A DNA stretch of 64,000 nt from Heliocybe sulcata (Eukaryota; Basidiomycota; Agaricomycetes; Gloeophyllales; Gloeophyllaceae): positions 509,343-573,342 of the forward strand of contig ML213503.1 in the NCBI GenBank assembly GCA_004369045.1, given 5' to 3'. Both the position numbers and the translations under genes were made by a program. The notes beneath the pieces were generated by a model that saw only the letters and a program-made list of their open reading frames with translations, did no database searches and was not told where the DNA came from. This document shows positions 1-11,690 of this stretch, in pieces (position 1 is the first letter of the stretch; every line of letters starts with the position of its first letter).

Positions 1-1
1 C

Positions 2-3000
2 CTCTCAACACGTATACAGCAGTCACTGGAGCCCTACACGAAGACGTATATCTCTGTATCTGCGGCATTGCGCTTTCCGCCTCCATATCCTATCAGAAGG
101 ATGAAAGAGTTGGATGACGAGCTCGTCCGGGTAAGACAGACATGGGAAGACGAAGTAATCAGGCGAGGAGAGCAGGTTCACCATAGTCATCAGCAGGAAG
201 TTACTATCACACCAGCGTCCTTCGAGGAGGACTTAAAAGCCCAGATTGAGGCTTTGCCGATGCCGCATGATCTATCCAGGACGCCGAAACCTGGCGACAC
301 TGAGCCGTCTTCCGGGTCGGAGACGCCCTTGACTTACTTCGACGGAAAGCACTCAGCGACGTCTTCTATCTCTACCATGACTACTACGCCTACGACAGCA
401 CCTTCTTCCCCTAAGTTGTCCACCTCTGCCGAGGAAATCCGTATACCGCTCGCGTGTCCAGCTGATATCGCGCTGGAAAGTCTATACGGTCAAGTGAAAT
501 CCCAGCATGAAGAGCAACAGAGGATATGGGAGTGGTATCTTCGAAAGAATAAGGACGACTTCGTCGTGGAGAAGTACCAGTGCATCAGCCTCTGGGAGTA
601 CACGCTGCCTGTAGCTGAATTCGGTCTGCACCGCGCCTGCTTCCCGCCTCAGCTCAGGTATATCACGTTCTATGGAGAGGGGGACTATACGTTGGGGCAG
701 TTCATAGAGCATTCCATAAGGGATACTGTCAAGCACTTGCTGGATCCTAAGCCCATTTGCTCCGGAAAGGGCTGCAATCAGCTCCTCGCTCGGCATTGCA
801 AGGTCTACGTCCACAATGAAACGAGACTCTTTGTTGCCGTCGAGCCCTGGGACCAGCAACATGATGCCGTTGTTGAGTATCCCCCGGCGCATGACCTGAT
901 CAGCACCTGGACCGTCTGTCGTATCTGTGGCTGTGCAACGCAGATGTCGCCTATATCGCTGGAGATGCAGAGGTACTCCTTCGCAAAATTCCTAGAAATA
1001 TACTTCTACCCCGTAGAGGTTCAAGCGCTAGAGCCGCCGACCTGTGAGCACAACATGTATCGTCATCACACTCGGTATTTCGCTGTCGGGCGGATGACCA
1101 TACGTTTCCAGACGGACTCGATTGCTTTGCATGAGATCATGTACCCGCCGATTCGAATTCGTGTCCGTCCGGAGACCCTTCTGGAGTTGAAGAATACCGA
1201 CTACGAAGCACTAATGCGGCGGAATACTACATGGTATACAGAACTTATCCATGATCTGAAGTTGACGGAACTTGATGCTGCCTCCGGAGACGAGGAGACT
1301 GATGGACGACTCCATGTCGAGATCAGCGCGCTCATTTCCAGAGCCGAAGCGGAGAGAAACGAAATCAGCCGGTTAATCAACAGTGTATATAAGGAGTCAT
1401 CGCCTACGGACACTCTTGCGCTGAATCAAGTCCGCGCATATAGGCAGGATAAGATTGTAGCCTGGCAGCAGGATTTCGATCGTTTGCCGAAACCGAAGGT
1501 CTCCCAGATTCCCTGGGACAAAGGCCCTCGTAGGGTGTCGGCATTTGGAACAGTACGTGCAATGTCCATGTGGCCCAGGAAGTATGAGCTGTCAAACACC
1601 TTCGACTCGCACGTGCCATCCTCCAGTGTCTCGGAAGCTGAGGAGGTGATCTTACCTCCGAGGAGGTTAACGGGCGATTCCATGGTTTCGACCTCGGCCT
1701 CCGAAGCGTCAGAGTCCGATGTTGGCGATAGCAGTGTGAGTCGAGGGACCTTACCCTCGGATGGTGAGCCCTCATCTACGGAGGATCTCGCCACTACATC
1801 TGCTGCTGAAGCAGCGAGCACTTCCGACCCCGAGAGTGATTCAACCATTGGCGTTGTGCCCGGAGAAGTAGAGCTCAGTCTATCGCCTTCTGATGAGGTA
1901 AGCATCTGTCCAGAGTGTTGTTGGTGATTTGGTAAATAATGTAGACCCAGCCGGAGGTTAAATTAGGACCTGTACCCCCTCCTGCATCTCGGCTACCTAG
2001 GCGGTCCGTTCAACAACCCAGTGTGGCTGACCTGGTCAAACGATACCAGGAGTACTTACCAAGCGAAGGTGTACAAGAGCTTGCCAAGACCGCCCTTCCC
2101 CCTCGGTATCCTGAAAGTGATCAGGAGTCTACAACCTTTTCCACGCGGCCAATGGCGAGGGCCAGGCAACGCCATCACATCCCTGTGAGAAAGGCATCTA
2201 CATCAGATTTTGAACATAGCTACGCGGCCAATGTCGCACCGCGATACTTGGCCCGTCCTCGGCGTAACGGCGGTCAAGGAGCTCGTCTTCCTGGGGGTTT
2301 GGGGTCCTCTGTAGAGTCGGCGCAGCCTTCACGGCGGACATCTCCAGATAAGCGACCCGCGCTGCTCCGAACTGCCACAGACTCGACCCTTAGGACAGGT
2401 CGCACATCTCCACCGCTTGCAGGAGGTTCTTCTCAGTTACTTCTAGCTGGCCGAGGCTCTAGGCTCAAGATGCGGGCTCCGGCCAAGGACAAAGCGCCAG
2501 CTCGCCCTACCACAGTCATTGGGAGCAAATCTACTTTCCGTCGTATTCCTACTGGTCAGGGAAGCAAAGTCTCCAATATAGCCAAACATTTCGAACGTCT
2601 GAGCAAGGAGAATGACAGAGCAAATAGGCAGCGCTATAATGTCATCCGTGGCAGGAGACCACGTCCGGTAGCCTCGGCGCGTGCTCGTGTCGAAATCCTA
2701 GAGAGCGTGCAGGATGTTATTCGGGATGAGTCCGAAACTGATGACTCATCCAGTGAAGCTGATGACGAAGGTGGAGCAGATGAAGAAGAAGGACGCAAAG
2801 CCTCGGAGGAGCCGAACGGCGAATCAGGCCCTGATCCTCCTAAAGTAGTGGTCGAGGATGCTGGCATACAAGACGCGCCCGTTGCAGGCCCGTGTAGCCG
2901 GCCGGACAATAAAGGCAAGGGTCAAGTGATTGACGTGTCACCGTCGCGCAATGTTCCGCTGGACTTGCCGTCATTTCCTCCATCGCCCATGCTTTCAGCC

Positions 3001-4795
3001 ACACCTATGTCGCAACATCCCTCTCCAACTCATCCCTTTACCGAACTAGATATGGGCCCCAGTGGCACTGAACGTCACTCAATCCTGAAAGCTCTCTCAG
3101 GCTTTTGGCCACAGCAGTTTCCCCAACCCCGCTCTCGCATGGAGCTAGATGCAGACGACCCAATGGCCGATCCCGAACACATTTTCAGGGATTCCTCTAT
3201 GGTTGTACGCACCGACGAGCCTACCTCTATCATAGCCCTCGCTCTAAAGTAAGCCAGTGTAGCCGACATTTCTATTCTTTCGACTGACATTGTTTATAGC
3301 TCCCCCCAGTACCGCGAGATGTTGGCCAAGTCTCGGGCAGAAAAGAGACAAGCGAGAGAGCCTAGGCTGACGGACAGCGGTGAAGCTTTCATGCCTGACG
3401 ACATGTCTGTCGCAGAGTCCACCTCCACCTGGGGTGTGGTCAATGTCGAGGTAGCTGAAGGAGCTAACCCGACGGAGGAAATGCGCGTGCCGTCGTCGAA
3501 GTTGCCCTGGCAGATCTGTGCGTGCCTTCTTATGCTTCTCGTTCGCGTGTTGATCTTTGCCTAGCATTTGAAAGCGGAGGCTTGACCATATCTTGCACTG
3601 TCCTATACCCGGAACAGTTCGATGCTCTGCGACGAACGTACGATTGCGAAAAGAGCATGATAGAGTCTTTAGCGCGCTGTATCAAGTGGAACGCAAGCGG
3701 TGGTAAGTCAGGGTCCGCGTTCCTAAAGACCAGGGGTGAGTGTCTGTAACTTCTGTAAACGTCGTCCCGGTCTAATCCTGTCTAGACGACCGCTTCATTG
3801 CGAAGGAGCTCTCTCGAGCCGAGATGCAGACCATGGAGACGTTTGGTCCGTCGTACTTCGACTATATGTCGTCAGCCGTGACTGCCAACGTATGCTGTTA
3901 CTCTGTATTCTTAGTTAACCCAATCTGATGCATTCCTTTAACAGCGACCCACTCTCCTCGCCAAAGTCTTTGGATGTTACAAGATTGCATTCAGGAAGAC
4001 GAAGGACAATGGGTCCGGGAGGTCCACGTCTTTGCAGATGAACCTGCTCGTGATGGAGAATCTCTTCTATGATCGCCGCTTTTCAAAGGTAAGAAATAGC
4101 TCTGGCATTGCTATCAGCTCCTGACAATCCATATCAGATCTACGACCTCAAAGGTTCAACTCGCAATCGGCATGTCCAATCTACGGGGAGGGAGAACGAA
4201 GTCCTCCTGGACGAAAATTTGGTGGAAGGTAACTGACTTCATTTCCTGTCGGAAAGGCGAGATGTTGACATGATCAATCCTAGTTGCTCACCTGACTCCC
4301 TTCTACCTGCGTGAGCACTCCAAGCGCATCCTGCGCGGGGCGCTGTACAACGACAGCAAGTTCCTGGCAGACATCAATGTTATGGACTACTCTCTCGTTG
4401 TTGGGGTCGATAGCCAGAAGAATGAGCTCGTTGTCGGGATCGTCGGTACGTACACGCACCACTGGTGCGCATGATTGGTATTGATACCGACATTGGTTGG
4501 CGATAGATTACATCCGCACGTACACCTGGGACAAGAAGCTCGAGAGCTGGGTGAAGGATCTTGGCGCGGCCGGGAAAGGCGAGCCAACAATCATCACGCC
4601 GAGGCAATACCGCCAGCGCTTCTTGAGCGCTATGGAGCGGTACTTCCCCCTGGTCTGTAGCAATGTGATGCATGATTTTACATGGCTCTGACTGGTTACA
4701 TTTTCCCCTTTCAGGTTCCTGACCGCTGGATGAAGCAGCAAGACACCCCCGAAGAGGAGGGGAACAGTCTCCTCGAGCTGTGGCCCGACTGGTGA
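2..4795 (+). CDS. FAB1: 1-phosphatidylinositol-3-phosphate 5-kinase Fab1/PIKfyve (5' end outside window)
   Basis: Makes PI(3,5)P2 from PI3P on vacuole/endosome membranes. The frame is already open at base 2, so the FYVE and most of the GroEL-like domain lie upstream. Exons: 2-1897, 1945-3248, 3300-3517, 3565-3735, 3786-3889, 3945-4088, 4138-4228, 4284-4445, 4507-4652, 4715-4795. About 1,438 residues are visible. The first exon starts at the end of the GroEL-like domain ([20 protein letters not shown]) and continues into the Cys-rich CCR domain ([20 protein letters not shown], then CRICGC). A long low-complexity Ser/Pro/acidic linker covers most of exon 2. The C-terminal PIPK kinase domain shows the invariant [22 protein letters not shown] and [10 protein letters not shown] segments. 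The stop follows LLELWPDW. Family assignment is certain; the single-gene exon chain is consistent in phase throughout. Confidence 0.96.
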
Positions 4796-4993
4796 TACCC
4801 TTGCCATAATTCATGAACACCTTCACGAGGCACGATACTCACGACGTGGTATTTTGGAACTGTAAAAACATACCCAGCATCTGTACTATCATACCCCCGC
4901 ACTGTACTCCCTGTATGTACCTGTATGTACCCTACATCATGTATAGCCATCCACTGGTACCTACCTACCTACCTATAACGACATCATATGTGA

Positions 4994-6879
4994 TTATAGT
5001 TTGCGCACCCTCGCATTGCCTTTCTGCGCAATCCCCCTCTCCTGCTTCCTGACCTCGCTCGAGAACTCCTCCTTCGCGTTCTTCTTCTCCACCCGTCTTG
5101 TGCGGCGCTCAGCCTTGACAGCTGCTTTCCTCGCTTTCTTGGCTTCCTTCGACTCATCTTTTGAACGAGCAACCGTAACCCGGGCAGTAGCTGCTAAAGG
5201 AACTACATCAGTCGCCAGTCCAGCTAGTATTGGAGAAAGATCCCACCTGCAGCTGTGCGTTCTGTCTCGGTGAGGTCCGAGTCACTCTCTGAGTCTTTTT
5301 CTTTTCGAGAGGTCTTGGACTTGGACTTGCTCGGGGAGCGTTCCTCTCCTACGGTAGGGAGGCCTGTCCGAGGATCCAACCGGATTTTTGGGACCGGTTT
5401 TGTAGAGCGCGAGGAGATCAGGCGGGGGTGGTTCTCCAGGTTACTATACGTTGCTGCATACGAGTCAGGACCCTGCTGAACATTGAACACTGACAATGAC
5501 CGAACACGCACTTAAGATAGTCTCACAATCCCACCGATCCTCCTTCTCCTCCTCCCTAAACCACGGATGCTCCTCCAACCCCTCCTCCTCCTCCTCGTCT
5601 CCTTCTTGTCTTAGGTTGATAGGTTGACCAATGGCCCGCCTGAGGGTGTCAAGTTTCTCTGCGGCCGTGTCGCCCTCGAGGCGGGGCTTCATCTTCCTGC
5701 CGAGGATCTCGTAGTCGGTGAGGAACTCGTCGAGCATGGCCGAGAAGTCTGCGCGGGAAGTCAGGAGGTCTGGCGCTTCGTCTTCGTCGCCATCCGAGTC
5801 TTCTTCTGGGTCCTCGAAATACTCGTCGTATTCATGCTCGATCTAAGAATATGTTAAGCAGATGTGAATGAGGAAGGTAGAGAGGGCACGTACGGCGTCG
5901 AACCGCTCGTCCAGCACGGACAGATGCTCGTTCCGGTACATCGAGGAGCTACTCATGCTGTAACCGGACGCATCAGACGTCTTTTTTCTGCGCTTCTTGC
6001 CGCCGAGGACAGATATTTGAGGGAGGCCGGAGACGGTGTCCCTGTCCTCCTCGTCCTCTTCATCGAAGTCGGAGGCAGCATCGGCTGCACTTCGAGCGGC
6101 TTTGAACTGCTTGAAGCGAGCTTCCCAGCTCTCCTCTCCTCCTTCTTCCTCTTCATCGAATTCACCTTCTTCCACGCCGTCCTCGTCAAATTCGTACTCA
6201 AATTCCTCGTCCTCGTCTCGCTCCCCCTCCGCTACAAGCTCAGCAAAGAAATCATCCTCAATGCTCTCATCCACAAACGCGTCATCCTCGAGCGCCTCCA
6301 ACGTCTGCCGCAGATGCGGGTCTAAATCCGGCTGGAACCCAGCAATGGCGCTCGGGACGGCCTGCTGTCTCTCGTACGCATAGTTCCTCGGGAGCTCAGA
6401 CGTGCTGGGCAGTGCCTCAGCTGGCAAGCTCAAATCCTCCTTTAGCTCAATCGGAGCTTTGTTCTTTCCTTTCCCCTTGGACTGGGGCGTAGGTGCTTCG
6501 ATGAGCATGGAGTCGACGCCCTCCTCGGCAACCCCAGCCTGCTTCAGGTGCTGCATGTAATCGTACTCGGTGTCATCGTAGTAGACGCCGTACAAGGAGG
6601 CTTCGCCGATGTTGGCCCGCTCGAGGTCGTGCACGAGATCCGAGGGGGAGAGAGACGCTTCGAGGTCTGCGCGAGATTTGCCCTGGACAGTGTCAGACTT
6701 CAAACTCGATGATATGGGGGTTCAGGGCACACCTTTTCGACGTTTTCTCGCTCGAAGGCCTTTAGGACGTGCTGGCTCGCCTCCGGGTCGTTGATGAGGG
6801 GGTCCCGCTGCGACCTGTGCACGAGCTGGAAATGCTTGGCGCCGGGCTGCCTAAAAATTGACTTTTTCTTCGGTGCCAT
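4994..6879 (-). CDS. LTV1: 40S ribosome biogenesis factor Ltv1
   Basis: Ltv1 is a pre-40S assembly and export factor. Exons on the minus strand: 6879-6733, 6682-5894, 5842-5512, 5453-5247, 5193-4994 (557 aa). The N terminus carries the Ltv1 hallmark KHFQLVHRSQRDPLINDPEA, followed by YGVYYDDTEYDYMQHLK, a long acidic stretch, and EHLSVLDERFDAIEHEYDEY. The conserved WDCETIL joins TTYSNLENHP across the third intron; I chose the acceptor at 5454 because it restores that motif. The C terminus is Lys/Arg-rich (RRTRRVEKKNAKEE). The last intron (5194-5246) has alternative acceptors; a 44-bp version ending at the next TAG upstream is also in frame. Faces MRPL1 head to head across 6880-7296, and converges on FAB1 with only about 200 bp between stops. 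Confidence 0.95.
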
Positions 6880-7296
6880 TGCTGATGTTTACAGTCGCTG
6901 AAGCAGAAGATGTGTACAGGGAAGGGGGAAGAGCCGTATGTAAAAGTGGACGCGGGTCGATTGACTTGCCCGATCTCATCCTCAGAGCCACACTAATTTA
7001 CCAAGGTCGCCCGTTCGAATCTCCGGTCGTCCACTCTCAACCAGCATGTCGATTTAGTTTTTTTTTCTCCACTTGCAGACCATCTGCGATCACACAAACA
7101 CTACCATTCTCAATTTTATTATAGGTTGCGTTGTAACGAAGAATTGCACAATCCCAATTAAACGCATCAGAATCCTTGTATTAAGTAGTGGCTCGAAGTT
7201 AGCGCCACATTTGTGGCGGTACAGGAGTCTTCCATTTCAAGTAGTTGCGATCTAATCCTATTCTCCGTAACCTACGCTGCACTTGAGCAGGAGGAT
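6880..7296. promoter_or_regulatory. Divergent intergenic region between LTV1 and MRPL1
   Basis: About 420 bp between two divergent start codons, so it must hold both promoters. It also contains a tRNA B-box-like string (GTTCGAATC near 7013-7021), discussed under findings. No TATA box is obvious. Boundaries are set only by the two start codons. Confidence 0.5.
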
Positions 7297-8379
7297 ATGT
7301 TCGGACTCGGTTTGCTGTGTCGCCAGTGCCATGGATCCCTAACAGTCAGACCTGTAGGGTTTTATGGTCACTGTTATCCCACTCGGAATTAATGCCTTTC
7401 GTTAGAATGCGGTCTTGACACGGCAGCTGTCCACCACCCCGGTCCTGCAGCTTCGGAAGGTCAAGGCAAAGGTCCCGACCATCTCCAAGAAAGCCGCAGC
7501 CGCAAAGGCTCGCCGGAAGGCACTCAAGAAGAGAAAGAACATCTACGAGTACGAGAAGTTGCCCTTGGCCGAGGCCATCAACGTCCTCCGCGTGCGCACC
7601 ACTCTGCTCCTTCCTCTGAGCAGCGCTGACATCCTGCAGGCCGTTGAAGTCGCCCACCCAAATGCAACTTACGAACTCGTAGTCAAGACAGATATGAAGT
7701 CGGGCACCGCCGTTCCGAAGGGCCGTATCAACCTCCCGCGGGAGGCAAAGGGGAAGACGCGCGACAAGGTTCTCGTCTTCGCCGAGGGACGGCAGGCAGA
7801 CGACGCAAAAAAAGCTGGCGCGGACATTGTTGGCGGCCCTGAGCTCATCGATGGCGTGAGTGCCATGCCATTCTCTTCGACGTTGGATGTCACACTCTGG
7901 TTCTTATAGATAATAAGCGGCCGCTATCAAGCGACGACGTTCCTTTGTACCCCTGCCCTCATCCGCACCATCACGCCACGACTGGGTCGTGTTTTAGGTC
8001 CTCGCGGTCTCATGCCCTCCGAGCGTCGGGGTACCGTCACGGACGATATCGTCGGCTACCTCCGGAGAATCCAAGGGTCCGACGAGTGGAAGGGCGACAA
8101 AACCGGCACCATCCGCGCCCCCATCGCCAAGGTTCGCCCGCCCACTCCTTACGCTCACATTTATCCGCATCCTTCTAACCACGCACTATGCGTCCCTAGC
8201 TACAGTGGCCAGTGGACGATGTCACCCAAAACGTCCGCCACTTCCTCACAACCGTAAAACGCGCCATCGGGATTCAAACCGACGAGACCGACAAAAAGTC
8301 CAGCAAGCCCTCCACCGCCATCACCAAGGTTCTATTGAGTTCGAACCAGGGCCCGGGCATACAAATAGCAGATATATAG
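7297..8379 (+). CDS. MRPL1: Mitochondrial large-subunit ribosomal protein uL1m
   Basis: Structural component of the mitochondrial ribosome L1 stalk. Exons: 7297-7353, 7406-7591, 7640-7855, 7910-8131, 8200-8379 (286 aa). The first exon encodes a short Leu/Cys/Arg-rich presequence; after the first intron comes NAVLTRQLSTTPVLQ, typical of a mitochondrial targeting peptide. The body has the L1 pattern: KRKNIYEYEKLPLAEAINVL, then AVEVAHPNATYELVVKTDMK, VLVFAEG, and the L1 signature region LGPRGLMPSERRGTVTDDIV. The start was chosen because it is the only ATG that splices in phase (GT at 7354) into the mature frame. The protein ends with AITKVLLSSNQGPGIQIADI. Confidence 0.93.
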
Positions 8380-8489
8380 TATACTTAACGATACAGTATT
8401 CCATGGTATAAATCTATTGCTACAAAAAATAAATGAGCGGCGGTTGACATAAGATTAAGCACAGCTGCAGCGTGCGAGCAACATTACTA

Positions 8490-10656
8490 CTAGTACGAAT
8501 GGTCATCGGGCGTAGCGTCGATCTCGTCCGTCCGCTCCCGCAACTCCTGCAGGAACGCCTTCGTCCTGCGCCTTTTCTCCTTCTTCATCTGCCCAAACCC
8601 AGGCGGGTACTTGTCCTTCTTTTTCTGTTGCTTCCGCTTACCGATGTTACTGCCCTCCGTCGCGGTGGTGCCGCCCTTGCGCTTGGCACGTGTGGGTTGG
8701 TACCGTATCTGCGGCTTGTTCTTGGGCTCGTGGGGGAAGATGTCGCCCCAACCCGACTTGCGGGCATCGTAGTAGGGCTGTTTACCCTGGGATTTGGGGA
8801 TGGTCATCCGCAGAAGTTGTGCTTGAGAGAATTGTCAGTCCCACGCCTTATTGATAGTCACAGGTGCATAGGACTTACTATCAGGCGCGCAGACGTCCAG
8901 AATGACATGTCCGCTGCGTTTCAGAGGCGGGAATACAAGACGCGGCCAATTGTATGCTTCAGCCCGCAACTGAGCCTGCAGCTCTTCGTGAGTGCCCTCG
9001 GCTTCCGCAAGAGCTGTAACCCCCGCAACATGTACATCAGCATGGTCCGTCACAGGCTCATGATGCTCCTCCGCGAGCTTCAGCTCCTTCAGCGGTTCAC
9101 CATCCTGCGCAGCCTTCTCCAGCTCGCGCCTACCGACAGCCCCGATCCGTCCCACCTTCGTCTCAGGAACACCAGGACGCTGACCGCGGCGTATAACAAC
9201 ATACGAGTACCCAATGTCCTCATGCCCCACACCAGAATGCTTCGTCTTCCTGACAAACTCCGGACGCTGCATGCGCTGCGAGAAGCCGCACACCAGCCGT
9301 GTCGAGCCCGGATGGTGCAGGGGGCATACGCCGTCGTGTGGGCAGGGCGCGACCACATGTGCGCCTTTGAGCTCTGCGGGCAAGCTGTCGAAGGTCGGGT
9401 TTTTGAGCTCTTTGCGCCCGAAGGCGAGGAGCTTTTGGCGGGCTGCGGCGATATTTTCGAAGCCTTCGGTGGTGTTGTGATCGATGAGGACCTGAGCATG
9501 GACTTAGAATATCGTTACCTACTAGTGCGACTAGGGACTTACGATCATGTTAGCGCCGCTCTCCCATATCTCCTTTACGAGATCTTTTCTGGCAAAGGTC
9601 GTAGGCAGAGATGATAATTGGAAAGCGGAGAGGGCCACGACGTCGCCGCCGTCTGCTCTCTCGACGCTGTCGCCTTCGTGTAATGACCTTTGCCACGAAA
9701 CGTTCATGTTTCCGAGATTGATGCTTTGCAAAAGACGTTTGCCCATACTGAGCAGGCCCTCTCGCTTCTCGATCCCGATGTAATTGACGACACTTGATAG
9801 CGCCAGTTGACTGTCGATCATCTCGTCGGCGGATTGAAAAGAATGCGCAGCAGCCCTAACAGTAAGGATAAATAGATATTCCTATGGTTGATATGTTGAA
9901 CTGCATACCACAGGCCACTCCCAGTTCCCGCCCCCCAATCAATGACTCTGCCCACTTTCCAATCAGGACCCAGTCGCCGCTTGACATGGTCAAACACGGA
10001 ATAAATAACCGAGTAATGGGCAGGAAGAGCTATGGACGCAAAAGCCGCACCATCTCGCTTATAGTGCTCAGCGCGCTGCTCGTACGAGTTGTACTTTTTG
10101 GTGTAAGCCGCGAACCAGCCACCGGCCTCGTCGTCCAGGAAGAGCCGCTTCGCATCCTGATGCAGCATTGGCTTGTCCATGTCTAAAATGCGGGTAAACT
10201 CAGGATATTAGGGAAAGCGCAGGTAGCCGCACCTGCTATGAGACGGTTGATGGAGTTCTGGAGTTCTAATGGTATAACCACCGACCCTATGCGACCGCTG
10301 CCAAAGTGCGCAGCAGGCGACTTCCTGGTATCTCTCCCTCTCTGTAAAAGTCCCTCTACTTCAGAAGCTTCATCATCCCACTGGAGCTCCTCATCGTCCG
10401 AGAGATCGTCGTAGACCTCTAGCTCCCGGGCAGGATTCGGACGCATAGAACCTTCGACCAGGGGCGCGCCGCTCTTTGCGCGCATAAGAGAAATGTCGAC
10501 ATCTTTTAGGAGAGCCTGGAGAGAGGGATCCAGGTTCAGCGGTGTGTTCGGCTGCGTTGAACAACGCAAAGAAGTGGATGCGAAGCCGGCGCGTGAGACG
10601 CGTAGAGTCTGTCCGGCGACAACTCGCAACGAGCCGGAGCATCGAGACTGCAGCAT
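8490..10656 (-). CDS. RSM22: Mitochondrial ribosome small-subunit protein / methyltransferase-like Rsm22
   Basis: Rsm22 (METTL17 in animals) is a SAM-methyltransferase-fold assembly factor of the mitochondrial small ribosomal subunit. Exons: 10656-10233, 10182-9909, 9855-9543, 9491-8879, 8821-8490 (651 aa). The N terminus MLQSRCSGSLRVVAGQTLRV looks like a presequence. Motif I of the methyltransferase fold is visible in VIDWGAGTGSGLWAAAHSF, and a Cys-containing segment CPHDGVCPLHHPGSTRLVCG matches the metal-binding motif of the family. The C terminus has RMTIPKSQGKQPYYDARKSG and a Lys-rich tail. An upstream in-frame ATG near 10758 exists, but the one at 10656 gives the better targeting peptide. 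Only about 110 bp separate its stop from the MRPL1 stop, so the two genes converge. Confidence 0.94.
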
Positions 10657-11690
10657 TTCGAATCGAATAGCGTTGATGCTGATATGAGGGCCCTCCGCGT
10701 CCTCGCGAGAATGTGCTCGCGGTACGGCGCAGAGAGGCTTGTCTGAAATTAAAGCCACCCGGCGGGTTACACTGCAGGGAACCGAATATACGTGATCGCT
10801 GTAAACGCCGACCTAAATTGAGATGTGAGCTTTAATATATAATATTCACCGGAAATGGCAGATCATTTTTCATATATGTTATGTTGTGTATAGGAATTCA
10901 TATATATGAAATACATACAAAACCACATTAGAATATGTTGAAGTGAATTATAAATATTGTCCGATGTGTAGTTATAAGTATAATTCTCATTTGCATTGAG
11001 GTTTTCGATCGACAACAATTTCGAATATTGCATTGCACAGGGATTATCGCCCATATCTGGTATATCTTACGAGATATGCTTGATGTGTGGAATTTCAAAT
11101 TTACTTCGGGATACCCCGACGGACCCGAATGAGAACCCATATATGGAATACATCGCCATGACAAATGTTGGTCCCCGGTTTCCATTTGACATTTGTCCCG
11201 CTGGTGCTGGAAGAAATATTGGCCATCATTTTTTCAAGCGGAGAATTTGAAATGTTCCACAAACTTCTGCTGTATATGGATATGCTTTACCAAATATGTA
11301 ATACAGCCGGGACTACGTGAGAAGCTAATATTTAAAACTTTTACTTTTTGCCGTAGCTTCGGCCAAATATAAGATCACCATTCACCTTAACCTTTGCACG
11401 TGAATAACAAATATGCCTTGCAAGTTATAAAATCAAACAAATTGCAGATATATGTTCTCATTTTAACCGTACGTGATATATTAAATAGATAATTATGTAT
11501 CCAATTGCACAGATATTTCAACTGTAACTTCCCGGTATTGGGTGACATTTACAGGGCAGTCATATATTCCGTTACTGGAAGTGTTAACGCTAATTAATTT
11601 GCTTACGTAACGCCGCTACTGCAAACTTGGAACGTTGAATCGCGTCTGGTCTGCAGCCTTCCACAGCTCTCTCTACTGACGCCGGGACTT
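10657..11690. other. AT-rich intergenic spacer between RSM22 and SAD1
   Basis: The genes on either side diverge, so this holds both promoters. From about 10,850 to 11,600 the sequence is clearly more AT-rich than its surroundings, with runs such as ATATATG and AATATGT. No ORF with recognisable content was seen on either strand, and no direct terminal repeat was found by eye. Confidence 0.6.

Noticed and set aside
5194-5246. A 23-bp last intron in LTV1 (acceptor at 5224)
   Set aside because: Too short for a fungal intron; longer in-frame acceptors at 44 or 53 bp exist, so the 53-bp form was used.
8472-9614. 380-codon plus-strand open frame
   Set aside because: It is the antisense shadow of the RSM22 exons.
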